64,000 nucleotides of DNA from Bacillota bacterium. GTDB taxonomy: Bacteria; Bacillota; Clostridia; Acetivibrionales; DTU013. Below are positions 1 through 7,318 of the stretch, piece by piece. How positions within the stretch are numbered: the first letter of the stretch is position 1; every line of letters begins with the position of its first letter. The notes beneath the pieces are model-generated. The model was not told where the DNA came from, made no database searches, and was given only the letters and a program-made list of their open reading frames with translations. The stretch is taken from assembly GCA_023426125.1 (NCBI GenBank), contig JAFABI010000060.1:62001-126000 (forward strand), given 5' to 3'. The position numbers were made by a program, and so were the translations under genes.

Positions 1-570
1 GATTTCATTTGCTTTCAGGGACGTGGAAAAATAGACCAGGGATTTTTCAAGCTTTAAAAGCTGAATCAGTTCCTTGTTTTTCAGCGACCTGTGCAGATCC
101 TTTTCAATCCTGCTGCTGGCTTTGTCAATGTATTTCAGATACTGCAGGTACTGAGCCGCATTTTTATACAGGATCTGCAGGACAAACCTGTTTTTAAATT
201 GCGTAACAAAGGATTTTATCCTCTTTTTTTCAAAATCCTTGATTACCGTGTTTTCCTTTAAACATACCGTGATGATATGCTCCTTCAATAATATGATGCC
301 CAGCGGGATTGTGGCGTATAAATTGGTGTTCTCATCCTTGTCGATCACGGGAACGTCAACGATGATCAATATCTGGCCATTATCGTGTTCAATACGCGCG
401 CGTTCTTCCTCGTCAAGCGCGGCCCGTACATATTCAGCCTCCGCACCCAGCGCTGCACACACTCTTTGTATTTCTTCTTCATCAGGGTTGACAAGATCCA
501 CCCAGACGCCTTCTTCGAAAGTGTCCAGGGGCGCAAGCTCGTCATTTCTGGTTTTAAATATCTGAAGCAT
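1..570 (-). CDS. CorA-family magnesium/cobalt transporter, N-terminal part (runs off left edge)
   Basis: 190 codons are visible, from an ATG at 570 with a GAAAGGGTGA ribosome site; the gene continues past base 1. The protein has the mixed alpha/beta cytoplasmic N-terminal domain of CorA proteins (opening MLQIFKTRNDELAPL, then GVWVDLVNPDEEE and an IPLGIILLKEHIITV strand), followed by a long charged helix. The C-terminal membrane helices and the GMN signature lie outside the window, so the assignment rests on the N-terminal domain plus regulation: an M-box magnesium riboswitch with a terminator precedes it on the same strand. CorA proteins form pentameric Mg2+ channels in the cytoplasmic membrane. 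High Mg2+ is expected to terminate transcription ahead of this gene. A ZntB-like or other CorA subgroup cannot be excluded. Confidence 0.88.
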   Translation of the reverse strand, partial: MLQIFKTRNDELAPLDTFEEGVWVDLVNPDEEEIQRVCAALGAEAEYVRAALDEEERARIEHDNGQILIIVDVPVIDKDENTNLYATIPLGIILLKEHIITVCLKENTVIKDFEKKRIKSFVTQFKNRFVLQILYKNAAQYLQYLKYIDKASSRIEKDLHRSLKNKELIQLLKLEKSLVYFSTSLKANEI

Positions 571-620
571 TAAACTCACCCTTTCATTAATATTTCTTTA
601 AAGGATGAATTCTATTAGAC

Positions 621-722
621 CTATTCCTCAATGAGATGCAACATATAAGAGGCGGCAGGACAATAGAACCCATCGGCTGATAAATATACCTGTCTATGGC
701 AATTACCAGGGTCACTATCCAA
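621..722 (-). CDS. possible 33-residue small ORF between M-box and corA-like gene
   Basis: A TTG start at 722 lies 7 nt behind a GGAGGTGG ribosome site (727-734) and opens a 33-codon frame ending in TAG at 621-623. The peptide begins (M)DSDPGNCHRQVYLSADG and contains two cysteines; I do not recognise it. A competing frame in the same DNA (ATG at 736, TAA at 587-589, 49 residues) encodes a hydrophobic stretch, MEVVFWIVTLVIAIDRY, but has no good ribosome site. Only one of the two is likely to be used. Either would be translated from the leader between the riboswitch terminator and the transporter, as a leader peptide or small membrane protein. Confidence 0.35.
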   Translation of the reverse strand: MDSDPGNCHRQVYLSADGFYCPAASYMLHLIEE

Positions 723-777
723 AATACCACCTCCATTACTCAGTTTGTGTTAAAAAGCATTGTTTTAATTTATATCA

Positions 778-811
778 AAAAACCCCTTCACACAACAAGT
801 GAAGGGGTTTG
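778..811 (-). terminator. riboswitch-controlled intrinsic terminator
   Basis: Read on the minus strand: a 12-bp perfect stem (arms 799-810 and 780-791, AAACCCCTTCAC/GTGAAGGGGTTT), a 7-nt loop and a downstream U-run. The upstream segment 831-843 (minus strand, ACGAGTGAAGGCG) can pair with the CCTTCACTTGT of 795-805, which would break the terminator, so a terminator/antiterminator switch is directly visible. Confidence 0.92.
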
Positions 812-829
812 CAAGCAACCCAACAAAAC

Positions 830-1000
830 ACGCCTTCACTCGTTGAGTTTTAGCACTATACAGCTTTGGAATACCTATCTCCAGCTACATTAAGTAGAAC
901 CTTATTTCGGTAATACCTGTTGACCCCTGGGCATCTCTCGATGGGGCAGGGCAGCAGCGTGTATCCGTATAGTAACCTCACCTAACGAGGCTATTCAATT
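830..1000 (-). promoter_or_regulatory. M-box (ykoK) magnesium riboswitch
   Basis: The minus strand carries the M-box signature blocks in the right order: CCTCGTTAGGTGAGG, ATACGGATACACGCTGCTGC, GGGTCAACAG, CGAAATAAGG, AATGTAGCTGGA and TATAGTGCTAAAACT. M-boxes bind several Mg2+ ions and control Mg2+ transporter genes in Firmicutes, usually by transcription termination. Here the 3' strand AACGAGTGAAGG joins the aptamer to an antiterminator that competes with the terminator at 778-811. The downstream gene is a CorA-type transporter, which fits. Confidence 0.96.
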
Positions 1001-1007
1001 CTCTTTT

Positions 1008-1036
1008 ATTATACTCCTTGATTTCTTCCTTTTCAA
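1008..1036 (-). promoter_or_regulatory. sigma-A promoter of the M-box/corA transcript
   Basis: Minus strand: -35 TTGAAA (1031-1036), 17-nt spacer, -10 TATAAT (1008-1013). The predicted start, near 1000, is exactly at the beginning of the M-box. Confidence 0.9.
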
Positions 1037-1220
1037 CAAAAATCTTTTAAAATTGATTGGTTTTAAGCAAAATATGCCGAATTGGTTTTTTATCGCCCAT
1101 TAAAACCAGTTAATGGTTGTTCCCTTTGATTTTTTAAGGAATGCGCTGGTAATTGGGCAAAGCTTCTTCTAAAATATGCCGGAAAGGTGAAATGTTTTTC
1201 AGGAATTTGTGGTCCCGGTA

Positions 1221-1264
1221 TTGACAATAGGTTGCATGGGTGTTATACTGCATTACATAAGTAA
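1221..1264 (+). promoter_or_regulatory. promoter and possible operator of the GntR/ABC operon
   Basis: -35 TTGACA (1221-1226), 17-nt spacer, -10 TATACT (1244-1249). A small dyad TTAC-ATAA-GTAA (1253-1264) sits at the expected transcription start and could be the operator of the GntR protein encoded next. The stretch 1037-1220 is AT-rich and holds nothing else I can support. Confidence 0.85.
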
Positions 1265-1287
1265 CGTAGTATATAGGTGGTGATGTA

Positions 1288-1665
1288 ATGAGAATTGAGC
1301 AGGATAGTCTGAAACCAATCTATCAGCAGATTGCCGAAGGTATCGAGGATGACATTCTGAATGGGATCCTGGAGGCTGACGATCAGGCTTATTCCCAATA
1401 TCAGATATCAAGGCAGTTCGGGATAAATCCTGCAACGGCCGCAAAGGGGATCAATTTACTGGTTTCGGAAGGGATCCTTTATAAGAAAAGAGGGATGGGG
1501 ATGCATGTGGCGGTGAATGCCAAGCAAATGATTCAGAAGAAGCGTAAGAATGCATTTATGAACGGCTTATTGAAGGAAATACTGCTTGAAGCCCGTAAAC
1601 TGGGCATCGACAGGCAGGAGCTCATAAAGATGATCGAGGAGTTTGAAGGAGTGGGTGAAGCATGA
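1288..1665 (+). CDS. GntR-family transcriptional regulator, YtrA subfamily
   Basis: 125 residues, ATG start behind GGTGGTGA. Residues about 8-75 form a GntR winged helix (KPIYQQIAEGIEDDILNG, then the recognition region SRQFGINPATAAKGINLLVS). The short helical tail is typical of the YtrA subfamily, which has no large effector domain and usually represses its own ABC transporter operon. The stop overlaps the start of the ATPase gene by 4 nt, so translation is coupled. A promoter at 1221-1249 with a dyad at the transcription start fits autoregulation. YtrA operons often respond to cell-wall antibiotics; that role is inference here. Confidence 0.9.
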   Translation: MRIEQDSLKPIYQQIAEGIEDDILNGILEADDQAYSQYQISRQFGINPATAAKGINLLVSEGILYKKRGMGMHVAVNAKQMIQKKRKNAFMNGLLKEILLEARKLGIDRQELIKMIEEFEGVGEA

Positions 1666-2561
1666 GTGATGTGATCGTATGCAATGATCTGACCAAGAAG
1701 TATAGGGAGAAAACTGCACTGGATAATTTTTCAACCGTTATCGGAGAAAACAAGATCATTGGCCTGGTGGGGAGGAACGGCGCAGGCAAAACGACCTTCC
1801 TCAAGACCTGCGCGGGCTATCTGCTGCCCACCTCCGGCAGCATAAAGATATTGGGTCAGGAGCCTTTTGACAATCTTGACGTTTTGACAAACCTGGTATT
1901 CATCGATGAAGAGGTTCAGTTCCAGGAATCCGTCAGGCTGAAGGATTTATTGAAGCTTGGCGGCATCTATTACAGGAACTGGGACAGCACGTTTGCGTGG
2001 AAGCTTCTCAAATACTTTGGGCTTAATGAAAAGTTGAAATATAAAAAGCTTTCAAGGGGCATGAAAACGCAGTTCAACGTAATCATGGGTCTGGCTTGCA
2101 GGGCGCCGGTGACCCTTATGGACGAACCGACACTGGGACTCGACGCCGCAGTGAGGAAGGAATTCTACAATATCCTGATGAAGGATTACCTGGAGCATCC
2201 AAGGACCTTTATCATCTCAAGCCACTTAATGAACGAGATTGAAAATCTTCTTGAAGAAATGATATTGATCCATGGGGGAAAGCTGGTTTTCCACAAATCA
2301 ATGGAGGAGCTGCAGGGGTATGCGCTGACCCTGCAGGGGAAAAGCGATGTGCTGGAAGCTTTTGCAAAGAAGAAGCAGGTCTTGTACAGTGAATTATTTG
2401 GCAATAGCCTTATGGTAGGGATTAAAAATGATATGAGCAACGAAGACTATCAATACCTTACAAAGAATAATATTGATATTGGCAAGGCCAGGGTGGAGGA
2501 TGTATACATCTGGATGACCCGGGATAATGAAAGGGGTGGCTTTGATGCTTTCAAAGGATAG
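1662..2561 (+). CDS. ABC transporter ATP-binding protein
   Basis: 299 residues. Walker A is GRNGAGKT (about 37-44), the signature is LSRGMKTQ, Walker B is VTLMDEPTLGLD, and the switch histidine lies in SSHLM. The C-terminal part is a short region that ends before the permease. It belongs to the exporter-type ATPases paired with YtrA regulators. Its start ATGA overlaps the regulator stop, and its end overlaps the permease gene by 17 nt, so all three are co-translated. It would power the membrane protein encoded at 2545-3279. Confidence 0.94.
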   Translation: MSDVIVCNDLTKKYREKTALDNFSTVIGENKIIGLVGRNGAGKTTFLKTCAGYLLPTSGSIKILGQEPFDNLDVLTNLVFIDEEVQFQESVRLKDLLKLGGIYYRNWDSTFAWKLLKYFGLNEKLKYKKLSRGMKTQFNVIMGLACRAPVTLMDEPTLGLDAAVRKEFYNILMKDYLEHPRTFIISSHLMNEIENLLEEMILIHGGKLVFHKSMEELQGYALTLQGKSDVLEAFAKKKQVLYSELFGNSLMVGIKNDMSNEDYQYLTKNNIDIGKARVEDVYIWMTRDNERGGFDAFKG

Positions 2562-3279
2562 CTTTTCCAGGACGTTAAAGGGGTCGGTTTATTATGGATG
2601 GATGGACATTAAAAAATGCTATGTCATTTTCAGCATCATCCTTTTCGGAAATGCAGTGCTGCAGGCTATCATCAGTCTCATGGCGCTCCAATGGGAGGGT
2701 AGCAACAGCAACAATGGCGGTATGTTGAACATCGGCTTCGGCGTCGGTATAATCTTCATGTTCGTTGCGGCAATCGTCATGTCGGGGGCCAAGGAAATAA
2801 AGGAGATCTTCGCATTTCCGGCGAACCGGAAAATATTTTCACTGGTAAAGCTATTGGCCTTCTGTTCCATGACGCTGGGTTTCCTTTTGATCACCTCTGC
2901 CGCATACCTTTTTGAACATGGAATCTATTCAGGTATTGCCGCGATTTCGGACCGTTTCTCCTATATCAACAATGTAACGTTTGAGTCGTTTATTGTCGGC
3001 TTCTGGGTATCCTTTTGCTATATACTGTTTAGCACCACGCTAACACATTTCCTTTTCCTGGTGTTCAACAGGTTTAAATTCCCGTCGGTCGTCGCATTCG
3101 CCCTGCTGGCGGGGATATTGCTCGCTACTGCGGTGGGAAGACGCTGGATATATAACGCGCTGCTGTTCTTCATCAGTGAGCAGTCGATTCTCCTGCTGAG
3201 CCTGAAACTCCTGGCAGGAGTTGTGATAACTCATTTTCTGGGATATCTGGTCCAAAGAAAAATGGAGGTGAACAAATAA
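2545..3279 (+). CDS. ABC transporter membrane subunit (ABC-2 type, YtrA-operon class)
   Basis: 244 residues from the ATG at 2545 (AAAGGGGTGG ribosome site); an upstream in-frame ATG at 2527 lacks one. About six hydrophobic segments are visible (for example CYVIFSIILFGNAVLQAII, GVGIIFMFVAAIVMSG, LLAFCSMTLGFLLITSAAYLF, FWVSFCYILFSTTLTHFL). A cytoplasmic motif KEIKEIFAFPANRKIFS lies between helices 2 and 3; ABC-2 permeases of this class often have such a loop. The substrate is unknown; the following gene for a small secreted peptide could encode it. Confidence 0.85.
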   Translation: MLSKDSFSRTLKGSVYYGWMDIKKCYVIFSIILFGNAVLQAIISLMALQWEGSNSNNGGMLNIGFGVGIIFMFVAAIVMSGAKEIKEIFAFPANRKIFSLVKLLAFCSMTLGFLLITSAAYLFEHGIYSGIAAISDRFSYINNVTFESFIVGFWVSFCYILFSTTLTHFLFLVFNRFKFPSVVAFALLAGILLATAVGRRWIYNALLFFISEQSILLLSLKLLAGVVITHFLGYLVQRKMEVNK

Positions 3280-3494
3280 TGAAAAGAATATTGGTTTTCA
3301 TCTGTGCGGTCCTCGTGCTGCTTGCACTGGCAATCCCGGCATTTGCCGATGAAACCGTGACCCTGGACAGCAAGGTTGAAATAGGGTTGCGGGTCGGCGA
3401 GGGCAAAGTGTCGGTGACAAGCTGGCCCTGGCTGCCGCTGCTGCAATTTGAGCGCTATCGCAGTCTGTTTAGCATGAATGGAGGCGAAAATTAA
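3279..3494 (+). CDS. small secreted peptide encoded last in ABC operon
   Basis: 71 residues; ATG overlaps the permease stop (TAATG) and has a GGAGGTG ribosome site. It has a clean signal peptide: KR, a hydrophobic core ILVFICAVLVLLALAIP, and a cleavage site after AFA. The mature product would be about 48 residues, begins DETVTLDSKVEIG, and has a tryptophan pair in TSWPWLPLLQFERY. No family is recognised. Coupling to the ABC transporter suggests either a substrate or an extracytoplasmic accessory. An export signal of Sec type speaks against it being the ABC cargo itself. Confidence 0.7.
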   Translation: MKRILVFICAVLVLLALAIPAFADETVTLDSKVEIGLRVGEGKVSVTSWPWLPLLQFERYRSLFSMNGGEN

Positions 3495-3513
3495 AATATT
3501 CAGAACTTTCCTA

Positions 3514-3543
3514 TTGACTTAACAATAAACTATCTGCTACAAT
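3514..3543 (+). promoter_or_regulatory. tRNA promoter
   Basis: -35 TTGACT (3514-3519), 18-nt spacer, -10 TACAAT (3538-3543). It lies about 40 bases ahead of tRNA-Met and is followed by a GC-rich stretch. Confidence 0.8.
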
Positions 3544-3579
3544 AATATAGCGCGTGGGTCACGGCCCGCGCGAATATAT

Positions 3580-3656
3580 GGCGGCGTAGCTCAGTTGGCT
3601 AGAGCATGCGGTTCATACCCGCAGTGTCGTTGGTTCAAATCCGACCGCCGCTACCA
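3580..3656 (+). tRNA. tRNA-Met (CAU), elongator type
   Basis: 77 nt with encoded CCA. Stems: acceptor GGCGGCG/CGCCGCT, D GCTC/GAGC, anticodon TGCGG/CCGCA around TTCATAC, T GTTGG/CCGAC with TTCAAAT. The first acceptor pair is G-U on this reading. The sequence matches elongator tRNA-Met of Firmicutes rather than the initiator. Confidence 0.95.
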
Positions 3657-3660
3657 GAGA

Positions 3661-3685
3661 AAAGACCGACATCCGGTCTTTTTAT
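3661..3685 (+). terminator. intrinsic terminator after tRNA-Met
   Basis: Perfect 8-bp stem AAAGACCG/CGGTCTTT (3661-3668/3674-3681) with a 5-nt loop and a short T-run. A 6-bp dyad CAGAGT/ACTCTG follows between the two tRNA genes. Confidence 0.8.
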
Positions 3686-3720
3686 AACAGCAGAGTCCAC
3701 TAATGAACTCTGTATTTTAT

Positions 3721-3795
3721 GGCCCATTGGTCAAGCGGTTAAGACACCGCCCTTTCACGGCGGCTACAGGGGTTCGAATCCCCTATGGGTCACCA
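3721..3795 (+). tRNA. tRNA-Glu (UUC)
   Basis: 75 nt with encoded CCA. Acceptor GGCCCAT/ATGGGTC, anticodon loop CTTTCAC giving UUC, T-stem AGGGG/CCCCT with GTTCGAAT. No strong separate promoter is visible; it may be read through from tRNA-Met. It is followed by a 10-bp inverted repeat GAAACCAGAG/CTCTGGTTTC (3810-3819/3849-3858) without a U-run. Confidence 0.96.
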
Positions 3796-3941
3796 TAAAG
3801 CAGACACAGGAAACCAGAGAACAGAAACCGGAATTTCCCGGGATCGGGCTCTGGTTTCTGTAGTTAAGCAGGAGCGCAAGCAGAGGCGTCCCGCTAGTGC
3901 AGTCTTCCTGCAATTTCCGGAAAAATTCTGCCGGAAGGGTG

Positions 3942-3971
3942 TTGACAAAAGCAGATGCATCCTGTTATACT
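3942..3971 (+). promoter_or_regulatory. tRNA-Val promoter
   Basis: -35 TTGACA (3942-3947), 18-nt spacer, -10 TATACT (3966-3971), about 75 nt ahead of the mature tRNA. Confidence 0.85.
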
Positions 3972-4047
3972 ATCAAAGCAAGATTTGATCAGGTGTTGCC
4001 ACGCGGGACAGTTAAGTGCAATCACCTTTGAAAAGCAGTGAATATGC

Positions 4048-4123
4048 GGGAGCTTAGCTCAGCTGGGGGAGCACCTGCCTTACAAGCAGGGGGTCATAGG
4101 TTCGAGCCCTATAGTTCCCACCA
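4048..4123 (+). tRNA. tRNA-Val (UAC)
   Basis: 76 nt with encoded CCA. Acceptor GGGAGCT/AGTTCCC, anticodon stem CTGCC/AAGCAG-region with loop TTACA giving UAC, T-arm ATAGG/CCTAT with TTCGAGC. Confidence 0.96.
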
Positions 4124-4129
4124 ATAAAA

Positions 4130-4172
4130 CAAAGGGTTTCAAGGTTGTAAAATCTTGGAGCCCTTTGTTTTT
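4130..4172 (+). terminator. intrinsic terminator after tRNA-Val
   Basis: Stem CAAAGGG(TT)TCAAG / CTTG(GA)GCCCTTTG closes at 4130-4136/4161-4167 and is followed by TTTTT. Confidence 0.88.
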
Positions 4173-4284
4173 ACAGCAACCTTACAACAACGTCTTTTTA
4201 TTTTTCCTCAAGCATCTTATGGTTTCAATTGACACTCCAATATAATATAATCAATATAGGTTGCTGCAAAAAGGGCGATCCTAT

Positions 4285-4489
4285 ATGTACAGGGTATTGA
4301 TCGCAGACGATGATTTTCCGGCTTTGTACTTGCGGAAAAAAAGGAAACTGCTCGGAAGTGCTGAAGGGCACCGTCCATATGACCTATGAAATAGACAGTA
4401 TGGGCGGCTGCAGCAACGCAAAAAACTTTTCCAGGACCTTTAAAAAATATTAGGGCAAGACACCCAGGGAATTTAGAAATAGGCCGTAG
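4285..4489 (+). pseudogene. response regulator/AraC remnant (both ends kept, middle deleted)
   Basis: From an ATG at 4285 the DNA reads MYRVLIADDDFPA, the start of a response-regulator receiver domain with its acidic cluster. About 90 bases later a frame reads NFSRTFKKY, stop, GKTPREFRNRP, which is the last helix of an AraC-type HTH. The 400 or so codons expected between them are missing and the tail has an internal TAG. This is a collapsed YesN-like response regulator. It lies next to a truncated sensor-like frame, as expected for a former YesM/YesN pair. Confidence 0.75.
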
Positions 4490-4512
4490 ACAAGCCTGTT
4501 GAGGAGGATTTC

Positions 4513-4674
4513 GTGAAAAGAAAATTCTTTCTGAAAAAACTGTTTCTATTTCTGCTACCGCTCCTTATACCCGTATTGATACTTGGAACCCTGTCAATAA
4601 CTATGACACAACGGTTTGCCAAAGATGAAATCAACAAAAACAACATAAGTAAAATTCACCGTCAGCTATATTGA
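4513..4674 (+). pseudogene. truncated membrane sensor start (53 codons)
   Basis: GTG start behind a perfect GAGGAGG site. The frame reads VKRKFFLKKLFLFLLPLLIP followed by VLILGTLSITMTQRFAKDEI and stops at 4672-4674. This is the N-terminus of a cache-type membrane sensor (first transmembrane helix plus the start of the extracellular domain), as in the intact AraC sensors of this window. The body is absent. A different frame just after it (YIEIQRMRHENRF) may belong to another lost gene. Confidence 0.6.
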
Positions 4675-4737
4675 GATTCAGCGGATGAGGCATGAAAACA
4701 GGTTTGAAGTGAAGCGGATTGGAATTTGGAGGTTGCA

Positions 4738-7089
4738 ATGAACATCATCATTAAATATTTGAAGGAAAAAAGAAGGCTATTTTTATCATGGTTGTTTTCC
4801 TATATGATCATTATTATTATTTCATTGCTTATAAGTTCTGTAGCGTATGTTCAGTCCGTGAATGTCATAAGAACAGAAATCGATGAATCCTATCTTGCAA
4901 TGCTGAAGCAGCTTCAGCAAACAGTCGATACCAAGCTTAACGATATTGAAAAGATTATGACCACCATCATGCTGGATAAGAACATAAATTCACAGAGCAA
5001 CATTGATGACGTCAATCCCATCTATCACATCTCCTTGTTTAACGGCATAAAAACCATTAAAACCTGCGAGATTGCCAACAGCTATATAGACGACATATTT
5101 ATCTATTATCCGAACAGGAATATCGTAGCATCGGGGAATGGCACATGCGGGGATGATGAATATTTTAACATCTATTATCCCGGTAAAATATCCGATATGC
5201 AGGCATGGAAAAGCTTTTTGAAGGAGAAGCATGTAAAGGAATTCTGCCCTATGACATCGATAAATGCCGATAAGCCCAATATGGACGACATCGTATTTCT
5301 CCAGTCAATTTCCTATGACGATAAGCAAAAAGACTATGCAATCCTTGGAATTGTGCTGAGCAGTTCCTTCCTCGAGAAATCGCTGGGCAGTTTCAACGGG
5401 ATTCCGGAAGGCAATTCCATTATTATCAACGGCAAGAATGAACTTGTGGCAGCTCTAAAAAAGGATATCAATTTTAATGTTTCTGATTTTATCCTCGAAG
5501 ACAATTATGGGATTAAATCTTTTAAAAATGGCAATTTGGATGTTGAATTGGTATATATCAAGTCTGATAATACGGATTGGCAGTATATAACCATCATACC
5601 GCGCTCATTATTTTTGGGGAAAGCAAGGGAGGTAATCAATATAATACTGCTATGCACCTTGTTATGTATGGCTGGCGGTGTTATTGCAGCCATTGTATTT
5701 GCCGGAAGGAACTATAATCATATTGACAATCTGCTTCAGGTTTTTTCAAAATCAGGCAAATTGAAGTTTGACAATAAACTGAATGAGTTAAAGATGATTG
5801 AAAATTCCATGCGGAATATCATCGATGAAAACAAAAGCATTACCACGACGCTGGAGAAGCAGAAATCAGTCATGAAAAACAATTTTCTGAACAAGCTTGT
5901 AAAGGGATATATTATGAACCGGATATCTCTGGATGATCTCTGTATGACTTATGGAATTGAATTTAAGGGTGAAAGCTTTGTTCTGATCCTATTTTATCTG
6001 GAAGAACTTGGCCGCGTATACTCTCATGAGGACAATGCAAATGAGGAAAATGCCATAGAGCTTGCACATTTTATCATTGGCAACATCATGACGGAATTGA
6101 TCAAGAAGGAATATAACTGTTCATTTTTTGATGTGGACCAGGCCGTAGCCTGCCTGGTAAATCCGGCAAAGTCAAGCGGCAAGCCCATGGATATTCTGGA
6201 TGAAATCAAAAAAATGATTATCTCCGGAAAAGAATTCATCATGGATAAATTCAACATCATTTTTACGGCTTCCGTCAGCAATATCCACGCATTGGACGGA
6301 ATACCGGATGCGTACAGGGAGTGTCTCGAGGCGGCGGAGTACAAGCTTGTCGTAGGGAGCAACAACATAATTCTTTACAGGGATATTCATATGTACGGGG
6401 GCAGCAGTTTTTCAAATGCATATCCCATAGAGATACAGCAGCAGTTTATTAATTGTATCAGAGCCAATGATTTTATACAGGCAAAACAGGTAATGGATCA
6501 GATTTTCAAGCGAAACATTTTAAACTCCAATATCTCGCTGGATATGGCGAGATGTCTTATGTTTGCCATTATCAATACCATGGTAAATGCCATCGACGGC
6601 ATTTATACGGAAGTTGACAGCAGCTTCCTTGAAAATCTCAATCCCGTGCAAAAGCTGCTCCAATGTAAAACCGTATTTGAAATGCAGAAACAGATGGAGT
6701 CCATCCTTGGAGAGATAGAAAACTACAACAATGCAAAGAAAAAGGGGACCAGTTCAAATAAAATCAAGGACATCAATGCCTATATTGAAACACATTATTA
6801 TGAACATAATTTAAGCGTATCTTCCATCGCATCGGAATTTGATTTGAACCCGGTGTATATTTCCAGGTTTTTCAAGGAACATACCGGCGAAGGGATATTG
6901 AATACCATTAATAAAACGCGTCTGGAAAAGGCAAAAGCCTTTTTAAAGGATTTCGACCTGAATATCAAGGACATATCGGAAATGGTAGGCTTTCTAAACA
7001 GTACCGTCTTTATACGCACCTTTAAAAAATATGAGGGCATAACACCGGGAAAATACCGGGAGCTGCTGGATGTTGAGAAGAATAGTTGA
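4738..7089 (+). CDS. membrane-bound AraC-family regulator with extracellular sensor domain
   Basis: 783 residues from the ATG at 4738, which has GGAGG five bases upstream; an in-frame TTG at 4726 overlaps that site. A first transmembrane helix lies at about 16-38 (FLSWLFSYMIIIIISLLIS), an extracellular cache-like domain to about 300, and a second helix (INIILLCTLLCMAGGVIAA). A cytoplasmic linker and a C-terminal pair of AraC helix-turn-helix motifs follow (KDINAYIETHYYEHNLSVSS, then ISRFFKEHTG and FIRTFKKYEGITPGKYR). Such proteins sense an extracellular sugar and activate the neighbouring importer directly, with no phosphorelay. The neighbour is the binding-protein gene at 7319. It is the first of three paralogues here. 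Confidence 0.9.
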   Translation: MNIIIKYLKEKRRLFLSWLFSYMIIIIISLLISSVAYVQSVNVIRTEIDESYLAMLKQLQQTVDTKLNDIEKIMTTIMLDKNINSQSNIDDVNPIYHISLFNGIKTIKTCEIANSYIDDIFIYYPNRNIVASGNGTCGDDEYFNIYYPGKISDMQAWKSFLKEKHVKEFCPMTSINADKPNMDDIVFLQSISYDDKQKDYAILGIVLSSSFLEKSLGSFNGIPEGNSIIINGKNELVAALKKDINFNVSDFILEDNYGIKSFKNGNLDVELVYIKSDNTDWQYITIIPRSLFLGKAREVINIILLCTLLCMAGGVIAAIVFAGRNYNHIDNLLQVFSKSGKLKFDNKLNELKMIENSMRNIIDENKSITTTLEKQKSVMKNNFLNKLVKGYIMNRISLDDLCMTYGIEFKGESFVLILFYLEELGRVYSHEDNANEENAIELAHFIIGNIMTELIKKEYNCSFFDVDQAVACLVNPAKSSGKPMDILDEIKKMIISGKEFIMDKFNIIFTASVSNIHALDGIPDAYRECLEAAEYKLVVGSNNIILYRDIHMYGGSSFSNAYPIEIQQQFINCIRANDFIQAKQVMDQIFKRNILNSNISLDMARCLMFAIINTMVNAIDGIYTEVDSSFLENLNPVQKLLQCKTVFEMQKQMESILGEIENYNNAKKKGTSSNKIKDINAYIETHYYEHNLSVSSIASEFDLNPVYISRFFKEHTGEGILNTINKTRLEKAKAFLKDFDLNIKDISEMVGFLNSTVFIRTFKKYEGITPGKYRELLDVEKNS

Positions 7090-7318
7090 ATTTGGTTGAT
7101 GATTTAAAAAGTGAGGATTGACGATTCCCCTCAGCCTGCCACAATGCTGTCGTAACCGGCGCAAACGTTCGGCGCGTAAGCAGGAAGGGAAAAAGGTTTA
7201 TTATTGATGATCCCGTACAAAGTTGATGATTTACAAGTGTGTTCCGGTGCCCGTATACTTTTGCTTGGGTGCCCAAAATCAGGAAAAAGATCGTCAATAT
7301 TTTAAAGGAGGTAGTATA
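7090..7318 (+). promoter_or_regulatory. 229-bp leader of the importer with direct repeats
   Basis: GTTGATGATTTA occurs twice (7095-7106 and 7222-7233), with a shorter relative TTATTGATGATC at 7201. These same-orientation repeats could be half-sites for the AraC-type regulator encoded just upstream. I see no convincing -35/-10 pair. AAAGGAGG ahead of 7319 is a strong ribosome site. Confidence 0.4.

Noticed and set aside
239..573. Plus-strand frames of 62-108 residues over the corA-like gene
   Set aside because: Antisense shadows of the CorA frame with no ribosome site and serine-rich translation.
778..1000. 6S RNA or another structured RNA instead of a riboswitch
   Set aside because: The M-box signature blocks and the terminator/antiterminator ahead of a Mg2+ transporter fit only the M-box.
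3580..4172. tRNA cluster as an integration site of a mobile element
   Set aside because: No integrase gene, no duplicated tRNA 3' end and no phage or ICE genes are visible nearby.
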